From positions 25,076-89,075 of the forward strand of contig CAYNGJ010000017.1 of the NCBI GenBank assembly GCA_964396895.1: DNA of 64,000 nt, in the 5' to 3' direction. This stretch comes from UBA2334 sp964396895. GTDB lineage: Bacteria; Pseudomonadota; Gammaproteobacteria; Burkholderiales; Burkholderiaceae_C. Shown here in pieces: positions 33,653 to 42,496 of the stretch; position 1 is the stretch's first letter; each line of letters begins with the position of its first letter. Both the position numbers and the translations under genes were made by a program. A model generated the notes under the pieces. The model saw nothing but the letters and a program-made list of their open reading frames with translations, had not been told where the DNA came from and did not search any database.

Positions 33653-35175
33653 CGGCGACGACCGCCCAGCAAACTGCCCAGCACACCCCGGATGAGCTCA
33701 CGCCCGACCGAGGTGCCAATGGTGCGCACGGCCGACTTCACCATGGTCTGCGCCAATCCGTCGCGCTGCGCGCCACGCGGGCCGGTGCTGCCAAACAGCA
33801 AATCGCTCATGCCCGACATCAGGCCGCCGTTGTCCGCCGGTGCAGCGGTGGCCGGGCCTGGCGCGCCGCCCGCCGTGCCAGCACTGGGTGAGGTGGCGTT
33901 GGGGGCATGGCCTTTCAGCAGTTCGTAGGCCGACTCGCGGTCCACCGTCTGCTCGTACACGCCCGCCACCAGGCTGTTGGCCAGCAGGGCTTTGCGTTGC
34001 GCGGGGGTGATGGGGCCGAGCTGCCCGGCAGGGGGCATCACAAACACCCGCTCGGTCACGCTGGGGCGGCCTTTGGCGTCCAGAAAACTCACCAGCGCTT
34101 CGCCCACGGCCAGCTCGGTGATGGCCGCCTCAATGTCCAGCCCCTCTTTCGGACGCATGGTCTGGGCCGTTGCCTTGACCGCCTTTTGGTCGCGTGGGGT
34201 GAAGGCGCGCAGCGCGTGCTGCACGCGGTTGCCCAGCTGGCCCAGCACGCTGTCGGGGATGTCCAGCGGGTTTTGCGTGACGAAGTACACGCCCACACCT
34301 TTGGAACGCACCAGCCGCACCACCAGCTCAATGCGTTCCACCAGCGCCTTGGGGGCGTCGGCAAACAGCAGGTGGGCCTCGTCAAAGAAGAACACCAGCT
34401 TGGGCTTTTCCAGGTCGCCCACCTCGGGCAGCATTTCAAACAGCTCGCTCAGCATCCACAGCAAAAAGGTGGAATACAGCTTGGGCGAGTTCATCAGCTT
34501 GTCGGCCGCCAGGATGTTGACCATGCCTTTGCCGTCCACGGTTTGCATGAAGTCGGCAATGTTGAGCATGGGCTCGCCAAAAAACACGTCGCCGCCTTGC
34601 TCGTCCACCTGCAACAGGGCGCGCTGGATGGCGCCCACGCTGGCCGAACTGATGTTGCCGTACTCGGTGGTGAACTGTTTGGCGTTTTCGCCCACGTGCT
34701 GGCACATGGCGCGCAGGTCTTTCATGTCCAGCAGCAGCATGCCCTGGTCGTCGGCCACCTTGAACACCAGTTGCAGTACGCCGGCCTGGGTCTCGTTCAG
34801 GTTGAGCATGCGGCTCAGCAGCAGGGGGCCCAGGTCGCTCACGGTGGCGCGCACCGGGTGGCCTTGTTCGCCAAACACGTCCCACAGCGTGGTGGGAAAG
34901 GCCAGCGGGGCGGGCGCTTCAATGCCGCGGTCGGCCAGCACCTTGGCCATTTTGTCGCCCACTTGGCCGGGTTGGGACACGCCGGTCAGGTCGCCCTTGA
35001 TGTCGGCCATGAACACCGGCACGCCGATGCGCGAGAACTGCTCGGCCAGTGTTTGCAGCGTCACCGTTTTGCCGGTGCCGGTGGCCCCGGTGATCAGACC
35101 ATGGCGGTTGGCTTTGTCGGGGAACAGCACACATTCGGTGGTGTCACGGCGGGCAATCAGCAGCGGTTCAATCAT
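33649..35175 (-). CDS. HerA-like / YjgR (DUF853) ATPase
   Basis: A 508 aa P-loop ATPase of the HerA/FtsK-related DUF853 family (E. coli YjgR). Walker A GATGTGKTV is at residues 30-38 and Walker B is in LVFFFDEAHLLFADAP. Other family stretches are FMADIKGDLTGVSQPG and VGVYFVTQNPLDIPDSVLGQ. The C terminus carries a proline/alanine-rich linker and a short basic end (GSLLGGRRR). The chosen start is ATG 35175 (MIEPLLIARRD); an upstream extension is not family-like. It is first in a two-gene operon with DUF1499. The biological role is not established. Confidence 0.9.
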   Translation of the reverse strand: MIEPLLIARRDTTECVLFPDKANRHGLITGATGTGKTVTLQTLAEQFSRIGVPVFMADIKGDLTGVSQPGQVGDKMAKVLADRGIEAPAPLAFPTTLWDVFGEQGHPVRATVSDLGPLLLSRMLNLNETQAGVLQLVFKVADDQGMLLLDMKDLRAMCQHVGENAKQFTTEYGNISSASVGAIQRALLQVDEQGGDVFFGEPMLNIADFMQTVDGKGMVNILAADKLMNSPKLYSTFLLWMLSELFEMLPEVGDLEKPKLVFFFDEAHLLFADAPKALVERIELVVRLVRSKGVGVYFVTQNPLDIPDSVLGQLGNRVQHALRAFTPRDQKAVKATAQTMRPKEGLDIEAAITELAVGEALVSFLDAKGRPSVTERVFVMPPAGQLGPITPAQRKALLANSLVAGVYEQTVDRESAYELLKGHAPNATSPSAGTAGGAPGPATAAPADNGGLMSGMSDLLFGSTGPRGAQRDGLAQTMVKSAVRTIGTSVGRELIRGVLGSLLGGRRR

Positions 35176-35315
35176 GGGGGCCTCGCACTGGCGGGTCAAA
35201 AAAGTGTCAAAAGTACAATGTCGGGCTATTTTCAGCGCCTGAGGGTGCGCCGCCAGACAACTCCTGTACCGGCCGCGCACGCCGCCAGCGTATCTCAAAT
35301 TCAAGAGGGTTTTTC

Positions 35316-36041
35316 ATGGCAGGTCATTCCAAATGGGCCAACATCCAGCACCGCAAGGGTCGCCAGGATGAAAAGCGCGGCAAGTTGTGGACGCGCGTCA
35401 TTCGCGAAATCACCGTGGCCGCCCGCTCGGGTGGCGGCGACCTCAGCGCCAACCCCCGCCTGCGCCTGGCCATCGACAAAGCCAAGGCCGTCAACCTGCC
35501 CGCCGACCGCATCAAGTACAACATCGACAAGGCCACCGGCAACCAGGAAGGCGTGAACTACGAAGAGATCCGCTACGAAGGTTACGGCATTGGCGGCGCG
35601 GCGGTGATTGTGGACACCATGACCGACAACCGTGTGCGCACCGTGGCCGAGGTTCGCCACGTGTTCTCCAAATTCGGCGGCAACATGGGCACGGAAGGCT
35701 CGGTCGCGTTTCAGTTCAAACACTGCGGCCAACTCGTGTTCGCCCCCGGCACCAACGAGGACAAGCTCATGGAAGTGGCCTTGGAGGCCGGGGCCGAAGA
35801 CGTCATCACCGACGACGACGGTGCCATCGAGGTGCTGACCTCCCCCGCCGATTTCGAGGCCGTGAAAAACGCCCTGGAAGCCGCAGGCCTGGTGCCCGAG
35901 ATGGCCGAAGTGACCATGCGCGCCGACAACACCATCGAGCTCACCGGTGACGACGCCGTCCGCATGCAAAAGCTGCTGGACGCCATGGAAGACCTGGACG
36001 ACGTGCAAAACGTTTTCCACAACACGGCCATTTCAGAATGA
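35316..36041 (+). CDS. yebC: YebC/PmpR family protein
   Basis: A 241 aa member of the TACO1/YebC family, described as a DNA-binding regulator and more recently as a helper for translation of proline tracts. The N terminus MAGHSKWANIQHRKGRQDEK and the ITVAARSGGGDLSANPRLRL segment are diagnostic, and length is normal. The start has gagggttttt before it. It leads the housekeeping run and overlaps purD by four bases (ATGA). Confidence 0.95.
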   Translation: MAGHSKWANIQHRKGRQDEKRGKLWTRVIREITVAARSGGGDLSANPRLRLAIDKAKAVNLPADRIKYNIDKATGNQEGVNYEEIRYEGYGIGGAAVIVDTMTDNRVRTVAEVRHVFSKFGGNMGTEGSVAFQFKHCGQLVFAPGTNEDKLMEVALEAGAEDVITDDDGAIEVLTSPADFEAVKNALEAAGLVPEMAEVTMRADNTIELTGDDAVRMQKLLDAMEDLDDVQNVFHNTAISE

Positions 36042-37369
36042 GCACCGCCAGCAACATCCCCAACGTGCCCAGCAACCTGAAGGTACTGGTGGTGGGCGGC
36101 GGTGGCCGCGAACACGCGCTGGCCTGGAAGCTGCGCCAAAGCCCCTCGGTCGCCCAGGTGTGGGTGGCCCCCGGCAACGGTGGCACCGAGCGCGACGCCC
36201 AACTCACCAACCTCCCCGTCACCGACGTGGTGGCCCTGCGCGAGTGGGCTCAGGCCCACGCCGTGGACCTGACGGTGGTGGGCCCCGAGGCCCCGCTGGC
36301 CGCTGGCCTGGTGGACGAGTTCCGCGCCCACGGACTGGCCGTGTTCGGCCCCACCCAGGCTGCCGCGCAACTGGAAAGCTCCAAGGCCTTTTCCAAGGCC
36401 TTCATGCAGCGCCACGGCATTCCCACGGCGGCTTACGACACCTTCACCGACGCGGCAGCGGCCCACGCCTACATTGAGCGCATGGGCGCGCCCATCGTGG
36501 TCAAGGCCGATGGCCTGGCCGCTGGCAAGGGCGTGGTGGTGGCCATGACGCTGGCCGAGGCCCACGAGGCCGTGGACTTCATGCTCCCCACCGAAGCCAG
36601 TGGCAACAAGTTCGGCGTGCAACACAACGCCGGTGGTGCCCGTGTGGTCATCGAAGAGTTTTTGCAAGGCGAAGAGGCCAGCTTCATCGTGGTCTGCGAC
36701 GGCCACACCGTGCTGCCCCTGGCCACCTCGCAAGACCACAAGCGCCTGCTCGACGCCGACCAGGGCCCCAACACCGGCGGCATGGGCGCGTACTCACCCG
36801 CGCCCGTGGTCACCCCGGCGGTGCACGACAAGGCCATGCGCGAAGTCATCCTGCCCACCATCGCGGGCATGGCGGCAGACGGCATTCCCTACACCGGCTT
36901 CTTGTACGCGGGCCTGATGGTCACCCCAGCGGGCGACATCAAAACCCTGGAGTTCAACTGCCGCATGGGCGACCCCGAGACCCAGCCCATCCTCATGCGC
37001 CTGCAGTCCGACCTGGCCGCCGTACTGCTGGCCGCTGCCCAGCAACAGCTCGCTGGCACCGAGCTGCAATGGGACAGCCGCTGCGCGCTGGGCGTGGTGC
37101 TGGCCGCCCACGGCTACCCGCTGTCACCCCGCAAGGGCGACGCCATCACCGCTTTGCCCGCCGACAGCGCCGATGCCGTGGTCTTCCACGCCGGCACCCA
37201 GGTGGTGGACGGCCAGTTGCAAACCACCGGTGGGCGCGTGCTGTGCGCCACCGCGCTGGGGGCCGATGTGCGCCAGGCCCAGGCCAACGCCTACGCCCTG
37301 GTGGCCGGGGTGAACTTTGCCGGCATGCAGTTTCGCAAAGATATTGGCTATCTGGCGATTGATAGATAA
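36038..37369 (+). CDS. purD: Phosphoribosylamine-glycine ligase
   Basis: A 443 aa ATP-grasp enzyme of purine synthesis that joins glycine to phosphoribosylamine. The N domain is VLVVGGGGREHALAWKL; the ATP-grasp parts include PIVVKADGLAAGKGVVVAMT, SQDHKRLLDADQGPNTGGMG and FNCRMGDPETQPILMRL. A short N-terminal extension (STASNIPNVPSN) precedes the family start. The last codons and the TAA stop fall in AT-rich sequence resembling the dispersed repeat (37342-37385). hemF follows closely. Confidence 0.96.
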   Translation: MSTASNIPNVPSNLKVLVVGGGGREHALAWKLRQSPSVAQVWVAPGNGGTERDAQLTNLPVTDVVALREWAQAHAVDLTVVGPEAPLAAGLVDEFRAHGLAVFGPTQAAAQLESSKAFSKAFMQRHGIPTAAYDTFTDAAAAHAYIERMGAPIVVKADGLAAGKGVVVAMTLAEAHEAVDFMLPTEASGNKFGVQHNAGGARVVIEEFLQGEEASFIVVCDGHTVLPLATSQDHKRLLDADQGPNTGGMGAYSPAPVVTPAVHDKAMREVILPTIAGMAADGIPYTGFLYAGLMVTPAGDIKTLEFNCRMGDPETQPILMRLQSDLAAVLLAAAQQQLAGTELQWDSRCALGVVLAAHGYPLSPRKGDAITALPADSADAVVFHAGTQVVDGQLQTTGGRVLCATALGADVRQAQANAYALVAGVNFAGMQFRKDIGYLAIDR

Positions 37370-37390
37370 GCATTGTTTGCTCACCTTTTT

Positions 37391-38350
37391 ATGAAACCAA
37401 CCGGCATGCGCCTGAACGAGCCCGAACAACTCTACTACCCCCAGACCCCGGCGGTGCGGGCCTACCTGACGGACCTGCAAAACCGCATCACCACCGCCAT
37501 TGCCGAGGTGGACGGCGGACGCTTCTTGGAGGACGGTTGGAGCAAACCCTCGGGTGAAGTCCTGCAAGGCAACGGCATCACCCGCATCCTGGAGGGTGGT
37601 GCCGTGTTTGAGCGGGCAGGGTGCGGTTTTTCCCACGTCACCGGGCCGCGTTTGCCGCCATCGGCCACGCAACACCGCCCTGAGCTGGCGGGCGCACCTT
37701 TTGAGGCCATGGGCGTGTCGCTGGTGTTTCATCCGCGCAACCCCTACGTGCCCACCGTGCACATGAACGTGCGCATGATCGCCGCCGCCCCCGTGGGTGG
37801 GGGTGACGTGGTGTGCTGGTTTGGCGGCGGCATGGACCTCACGCCCTACTATGGCTTCGAGGAAGACGCGCGCCACTTCCACACCGTGTGCCAGCAAGCG
37901 CTCAGCCCCTTTGGCGACGACAAATACCCCCGTTTCAAAACTTGGTGCGACGATTACTTCTTTTTGAAGCACCGCAACGAGCAGCGCGGGGTGGGCGGTG
38001 TGTTTTTTGACGATTTTTCCGAGCTGGGCTTCGACGGCAGCTTTGCCATGATGCGCGCCACCGGCGACGCATTTCTGAACGCCTACCTGCCCATCGTGGC
38101 CCGCCGCCAGGCCATGCCCCACGGTGAGCGCGAGCGCCAGTTCCAGCTCTACCGCCGTGGCCGTTACGTTGAGTTCAACCTGGTGTGGGACCGGGGAACA
38201 CACTTCGGTTTGCAGTCGGGTGGCCGCAGCGAATCCATTTTGTTGTCCATGCCGCCGTTGGTCAGCTGGGCCTATGCCCAAAAACCCGAGGCAGGTACTC
38301 CCGAGCACCGCCTGTACACCGACTTCCTGGTGCGCCGCGAGTGGGTGTGA
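37391..38350 (+). CDS. hemF: Oxygen-dependent coproporphyrinogen III oxidase
   Basis: A 319 aa heme-synthesis enzyme converting coproporphyrinogen III to protoporphyrinogen IX with oxygen. Signature regions are GGSKPSGEV-like EDGWSKPSGEVLQGNG, PTVHMNVRMIAA, CWFGGGMDLTPYYGFEEDA and RYVEFNLVWDRGTHFGLQSG. Start candidates are TTG 37373, ATG 37391 (chosen) and ATG 37406. It overlaps nadD by four bases if nadD uses GTG 38347. Its presence implies aerobic growth. Confidence 0.95.
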   Translation: MKPTGMRLNEPEQLYYPQTPAVRAYLTDLQNRITTAIAEVDGGRFLEDGWSKPSGEVLQGNGITRILEGGAVFERAGCGFSHVTGPRLPPSATQHRPELAGAPFEAMGVSLVFHPRNPYVPTVHMNVRMIAAAPVGGGDVVCWFGGGMDLTPYYGFEEDARHFHTVCQQALSPFGDDKYPRFKTWCDDYFFLKHRNEQRGVGGVFFDDFSELGFDGSFAMMRATGDAFLNAYLPIVARRQAMPHGERERQFQLYRRGRYVEFNLVWDRGTHFGLQSGGRSESILLSMPPLVSWAYAQKPEAGTPEHRLYTDFLVRREWV

Positions 38351-39000
38351 CGGTGCCTGTGACCCCGGCCCCGCGCATGGGGGTGTACGGCGGCGCATTC
38401 GACCCGCCCCACCTGGCCCATGTGGACATGGCCAGCGCCTTCATTGCCCAGTGTGCGCTCGACCGCTTGCTGGTGTTGCCCACGGGGCAGGCGTGGCACA
38501 AGCCCACCCAGCCCCTCAGCCCCATGCGCCACCGGGTGGCCATGGCGCAGTTGGCGTTTGGCGAACTGCCCCACACCACCGTGGACACCCGTGAAACCCA
38601 GCGCTCGGGCCCCAGCTTCACCATCGACACCCTGGTTTCGCTGCAGGCCGAATACCCCGGTGCGCAGTGGTTCCTGTTGATGGGGGCCGACCAGTGGGGG
38701 CGCTTCGCCACCTGGCACCGTTGGCAAGACATTGCCAGCGCAGCTACAATCGTGGTAGCTGACAGGCCAAACCATTCAGGCGACGAGCTGTCAAAAAGCC
38801 TTCAAAACACCTCGCCAACCGACACCGGCACAGCGCACGCTGTGCCATTGCAGTGGCAACCCCGCCCCCTGAGTTCCACCCAAGTGCGCACCCTCGTTGA
38901 GGGTGCCGCCGGGCAAGCCCACAGGGCGTGGCCCATGGTGCCGCCCGCCGTCGCACGCTATATTTCACAACACCAGCTTTACACCAGCACCACCCCATGA
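38347..39000 (+). CDS. nadD: Nicotinate-nucleotide adenylyltransferase
   Basis: A 217 aa nucleotidyltransferase that makes deamido-NAD from NaMN and ATP. The GGAFDPPHLAH motif near the N terminus and LLMGADQWGRFATWHRW are typical, and the end is SSTQVR...VPPAVARYI. The start is ambiguous: GTG 38347 overlaps the hemF stop, and ATG 38377 lies only two codons before the first conserved strand. Residues about 135-155 (ADRPNHSGDELSKSLQNTSP) are encoded by DNA that resembles the dispersed repeat. The protein reads through it without a frameshift. It overlaps rsfS by four bases. Confidence 0.92.
   Translation: MTVPVTPAPRMGVYGGAFDPPHLAHVDMASAFIAQCALDRLLVLPTGQAWHKPTQPLSPMRHRVAMAQLAFGELPHTTVDTRETQRSGPSFTIDTLVSLQAEYPGAQWFLLMGADQWGRFATWHRWQDIASAATIVVADRPNHSGDELSKSLQNTSPTDTGTAHAVPLQWQPRPLSSTQVRTLVEGAAGQAHRAWPMVPPAVARYISQHQLYTSTTP
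38753..38808 (+). repeat. Dispersed 50-bp element, copy F, inside nadD
   Basis: Contains tggtagctgaca, then ttcaggcgacgagctgtcaa, then aaagccttcaaaa. It is a degenerate match to the atagct ... caagcgcta ... ggcaaaaagcct pattern and lies in frame within nadD. Confidence 0.45.
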
Positions 39001-39809
39001 GCGAATCCAAGCCCCGTACCACCGGTACCACCGATGTCCAAAAACTCCAGCGCGCCATTGTGGACGGCCTGGAAGATGTGAAGGGGCAGGACATTGTTGT
39101 CTTCAACACCGAGCACCTCTCCCCGCTGTTCGAGCGCGTCATCATCGCCAGCGGCACCTCCAACCGCCAGACCAAGGCCCTGGCCTCCAGCGTCAGCGAT
39201 GCCGTGCGCGAAGCCGGTTTCCCCAAGCCCCGCGTGGAAGGCGAAGGGAATGGCGAGTGGATCATCGTTGACTGCGGCGCCGCCGTGGCCCACGTCATGC
39301 AACCCAACATCCGCCAGTACTACCACCTGGAAGAAATCTGGGGTGGCAAAACCGTGCACCTGAAGCCCGCGGCCACAGCACGCAAAACCGCAGCCGCTGC
39401 CGAGGCCAAACCCGTTGCCGCCAAAAAAGCGGCCACCAAAACCGCCGCAGTCAAAACCACGGCCACCAAAGCGGCCACCGGCAAAGCCGCCACCGCCAAA
39501 ACAGCCACCGCCAAAACAGCCGCCACCAGCGCCGAGGCCAAGCCAGCCGCCAAGAAGCCAGCGGGCAAAGTCGCGGCCAAAACCACGTCCAGAACCACCT
39601 CCAAAACGGTGGCCAAGCCCGCCACCAAACCAGCCGTGAAAGCGGCTGCCGAGAAAACCGCCAGCCCAGCCGGTGGCACCACCGCCGCGCCCGTCAAGCT
39701 CAAAACCCTGGTGGTGGGCAAGCCACCTGCCAAAAAGGCCACCGGCGCCCGCACCACCGCCAAGGCACCCGTCGCGCGCAAGGCCCCAGCCCGCAAAACA
39801 GCGGGTTGA
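38997..39809 (+). CDS. rsfS: Ribosomal silencing factor RsfS with long lysine/alanine tail
   Basis: A 270 aa protein. Residues about 12-120 form the RsfS (Iojap) domain that binds ribosomal protein uL14 and blocks subunit joining during starvation (RAIVDGLEDVKGQDIVVFNT, then IASGTSNRQTKALASSV, then GEGNGEWIIVDCGAAVAHVM). The remaining 150 residues are a histone-H1-like low-complexity tail rich in Ala, Lys, Thr and Pro (for example AAKKAATKTAAVKTTATK). Usual RsfS proteins are about 105-150 aa, so the tail is an addition. The ATG overlaps the nadD stop. rlmH follows, a common arrangement. Confidence 0.95.
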   Translation: MSESKPRTTGTTDVQKLQRAIVDGLEDVKGQDIVVFNTEHLSPLFERVIIASGTSNRQTKALASSVSDAVREAGFPKPRVEGEGNGEWIIVDCGAAVAHVMQPNIRQYYHLEEIWGGKTVHLKPAATARKTAAAAEAKPVAAKKAATKTAAVKTTATKAATGKAATAKTATAKTAATSAEAKPAAKKPAGKVAAKTTSRTTSKTVAKPATKPAVKAAAEKTASPAGGTTAAPVKLKTLVVGKPPAKKATGARTTAKAPVARKAPARKTAG

Positions 39810-39829
39810 TGGCCCCTGGTGGCCCAGCC

Positions 39830-40297
39830 ATGAAGCTTTCCATTGTGGCCGTGGGTCAGCGCATGCCCGACTGGGCACAGACGGCCTACGACGACTACGC
39901 CAAACGCTTCCCACCCGACAGCCGGGTGGACATCAAGACCGTCAAAACCGAGCCGCGGGGCTCCAAAACCCTGCCCACCCTGTTGCAGGCCGAGCGTGGC
40001 CGCATTGAAGCGGCGCTGGCGCGTGGCACCCGCGTGGTGGTGCTCGACGAGCGGGGCAACACCCTCACCACCCTGGCGTTGGCGCAGCAACTCCAGCAAT
40101 GGCAGCTGCAAGGCGAAGACGTGGCCTTCATCATCGGTGGCCCCGACGGGCTGGACCCCGAGTTCAAAGCCCAGGCCGCCCACCGCATCCGCCTCTCCGA
40201 CATGACCTTGCCCCACGCCATGGCCAGGGTGTTGCTGATCGAGCAGCTCTACCGCGCCTGGTCCGTCAACCACAACCACCCCTACCACCGCGAGTGA
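39830..40297 (+). CDS. rlmH: 23S rRNA pseudouridine-1915 N3-methyltransferase
   Basis: A 155 aa SPOUT-family methyltransferase that modifies pseudouridine 1915 of 23S rRNA. The C-terminal knot region contains FIIGGPDGLDPEF and LSDMTLPHAMARVLLIEQLY, ending RAWSVNHNHPYHRE. The start at ATG 39830 (MKLSIVAVGQRMP) gives exactly the usual length; an upstream ATG at 39809 would add seven residues. Confidence 0.96.
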   Translation: MKLSIVAVGQRMPDWAQTAYDDYAKRFPPDSRVDIKTVKTEPRGSKTLPTLLQAERGRIEAALARGTRVVVLDERGNTLTTLALAQQLQQWQLQGEDVAFIIGGPDGLDPEFKAQAAHRIRLSDMTLPHAMARVLLIEQLYRAWSVNHNHPYHRE

Positions 40298-40307
40298 TGG
40301 GCCGCGC

Positions 40308-40943
40308 ATGACCCAGCCCTTCATCTACCTCGCCTCACAAAGCCCGCGTCGTTTGCAGCTGCTGGGGCAATGGGGTGTGCCGTGCGAAACCCTGTTGCCC
40401 ACCGCCGACGAGGACGCCGAGGCCCTGGAGGCCGTGCTCCCCGCCGAGGCCCCCCGCCACTATGTGCAGCGCGTCACCCGCCTCAAGCTGCTCGCCGCCT
40501 TGGCTCGGCTGCAGGCCAGGGGGCTGCCACCGGCCCCCGTGCTGTGTGCCGACACCACCGTGGCCCTGGGGCCACACATCCTGGGCAAGCCCGCCACCGC
40601 GCAAGATGCGCGGGACATGTTGGCACGCCTCGCTGGTCAGCGCCACCGCGTGCTCACCGCCGTTTCCGTGGGCCGCCTGGGGGCAGGGCAGGGCCAACCG
40701 CCCCAGGCGTGGCACGCCCTCAGCGAGTCGTGGGTGACCTTCCAGCCCCTCACCACCGACCAAATCAACGGCTACGTGGCCACCGGCGAGCCCATGGGCA
40801 AAGCCGGTGCCTACGGCATCCAAGGCCTGGCCGCGCTGTGGGTATCGCGCATCAGTGGCAGTTACACAGGCATCATGGGCCTGCCCGCCTGTGAAACCGC
40901 CCAAGTGCTGCGCCAGGCCGGCATCGCCCTGCTGGGCGACTGA
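40308..40943 (+). CDS. maf: Maf family nucleoside triphosphate pyrophosphatase
   Basis: A 211 aa house-cleaning enzyme that hydrolyses non-standard or pyrimidine nucleoside triphosphates. Family motifs are present: LASQSPRRLQLL at the N terminus, LCADTTVALGPHILGKP, ESWVTFQPLT and EPMGKAGAYGIQG. It sits ten bases after rlmH and 29 before rng, as in many betaproteobacteria (rlmH-maf-rng). Confidence 0.94.
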   Translation: MTQPFIYLASQSPRRLQLLGQWGVPCETLLPTADEDAEALEAVLPAEAPRHYVQRVTRLKLLAALARLQARGLPPAPVLCADTTVALGPHILGKPATAQDARDMLARLAGQRHRVLTAVSVGRLGAGQGQPPQAWHALSESWVTFQPLTTDQINGYVATGEPMGKAGAYGIQGLAALWVSRISGSYTGIMGLPACETAQVLRQAGIALLGD

Positions 40944-40972
40944 CGCCCCCTCCACATCACACCACACAGGCC

Positions 40973-42484
40973 ATGGGACAAGAAATACTCATCAACTGGG
41001 CGCCCCATGAGACCCGCGTCGCCGTGGTAGAGCAGGGCGCTGTGCAAGACGTGCACATTGAGCGCACGCTGGAGCGCGGCCTGGTCGGCAACATCTACCT
41101 CGGCAAAGTCTCCCGCGTGCTGCCTGGCATGCAGTCCGCTTTCATCGACATCGGGCTGGACCGCGCCGCCTTTCTGCACGTGGCCGATCTCATGCCCAAC
41201 ATCGCCGCCAAACACGCCAGCGGGCGTGAGGGCGCGGCCAGCGCCGGCGGGAAATCGGCCGGCTTGTTGCAGCCCAACCCCGTGCTGCCCATCGAAAAGC
41301 AAATTTTCGAAGGCCAGTCCCTCATGGTCCAGGTGCTCAAAGACCCCATAGGCTCCAAAGGCGCGCGTCTGTCGGCGCAAATCAGCATCGCGGGCCGCCT
41401 GCTGGTGTTCTTGCCCCAGGACGCCCATGTGGGCGTGTCCCAGAAAATACCGGTTGAGCAGCGCGAAACCCTGCGCAAGCGCCTGCTGCGCCTGACCGAA
41501 GAACTGGGCGGCGGCTTCATCCTGCGCACCAACGCCGAAGACGCCAGCGACGACGAACTCGCCGACGACATCGCCTACCTGCGCAAAACCTGGCTGCGCA
41601 TCAAAGACGCTGCCATGCGCCAGCCCGCCGCGTCGCTGCTGCACCAAGACCTCAGCCTCATGCAGCGCGTCCTGCGCGACCTGGTGGGCGAGCACACCCA
41701 GACCATCCGCATCGACTCGCGCGAGCAATTCGGCGAGCTACAGCGCTTCGCCCACGAGTTCATGCCCGACACCGTGGCCAAACTCGCCCTGCACACCGGC
41801 GAGCGCCCCGTGTTCGATCTGTTCAATGTGGACGAAGAAATCATCCGCGCCCTCAGCCGCCGGGTCGACATGAAATCGGGCGGCTACCTCATCATCGACC
41901 AGACCGAAGCCCTTACCACCGTTGACGTCAACACCGGCGGCTTCGTGGGCGCCCGCAACTTCGACGACACCGTTTTCAAAACCAACCTCGAAGCCGCGCA
42001 AACCATCGCCCGCCAGCTGCGCCTGCGCAACCTGGGCGGCATCATCATTGTCGATTTCATTGACATGGCCCGCGACGACCACCGCGAGGCCGTGCTCGCC
42101 GAGTTCCGCAAACAGCTCGCCCGCGACCGCGTCAAAACCATGGCCGGTGGCTTCTCCAGCCTGGGCCTGGTCGAAATGACGCGCAAACGCACCCGCGAGT
42201 CATTGGCCCACCTGCTCAGCGAAACCTGCCCCTCCTGCAGCGGGCGCGGCCAGGTCAAAACCGCCCGCAGCCTGTGCTACGACATCCTGCGCGAAATCCT
42301 GCGCGAAGCCAGGGCCTTCAACCCGCGCGAATTCCGCGTGGTGGCCTCCCCCAAGGTGGTGGAACTGTTCCTGGACGAAGAAAGCCAACACCTGGCCGGC
42401 CTGAGCGACTTCATTGGCAAGCCCATTTCCCTGCAAAGCGACAGCGCCATGAGCCAAGAGCAGTACGACATCGTGCTCCTCTGA
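40973..42484 (+). CDS. rng: Ribonuclease G
   Basis: A 503 aa endoribonuclease that matures the 16S rRNA 5' end and degrades some mRNAs. An N-terminal S1 domain (GLVGNIYLGKVSRVLPGMQS) contains a small extra glycine/alanine loop at about residues 82-98. The catalytic domain has TTVDVNTGGFVGARNFDDT and IVDFIDMARDDHREAVLAEF with the magnesium-binding aspartates. The zinc-link CPSCSGRG joins subunits. Length is close to E. coli RNase G (489 aa). Confidence 0.96.
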   Translation: MGQEILINWAPHETRVAVVEQGAVQDVHIERTLERGLVGNIYLGKVSRVLPGMQSAFIDIGLDRAAFLHVADLMPNIAAKHASGREGAASAGGKSAGLLQPNPVLPIEKQIFEGQSLMVQVLKDPIGSKGARLSAQISIAGRLLVFLPQDAHVGVSQKIPVEQRETLRKRLLRLTEELGGGFILRTNAEDASDDELADDIAYLRKTWLRIKDAAMRQPAASLLHQDLSLMQRVLRDLVGEHTQTIRIDSREQFGELQRFAHEFMPDTVAKLALHTGERPVFDLFNVDEEIIRALSRRVDMKSGGYLIIDQTEALTTVDVNTGGFVGARNFDDTVFKTNLEAAQTIARQLRLRNLGGIIIVDFIDMARDDHREAVLAEFRKQLARDRVKTMAGGFSSLGLVEMTRKRTRESLAHLLSETCPSCSGRGQVKTARSLCYDILREILREARAFNPREFRVVASPKVVELFLDEESQHLAGLSDFIGKPISLQSDSAMSQEQYDIVLL

Positions 42485-42496
42485 CCCGGCACACGC

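Noticed and set aside
35205..35222. A yebC promoter around tacaat
   Set aside because: A -10-like hexamer is present but I could not find a matching -35 at proper spacing.
33907..35556. A long plus-strand frame opposite the HerA-like gene
   Set aside because: The HerA-like ATPase has Walker A and B motifs on the minus strand; the opposite frame is antisense noise that also overlaps yebC.
39400..39800. Repetitive DNA in rsfS as a possible CRISPR or tandem-repeat array
   Set aside because: The repeats are irregular Ala/Lys codons in an open reading frame with no spacers of constant length.
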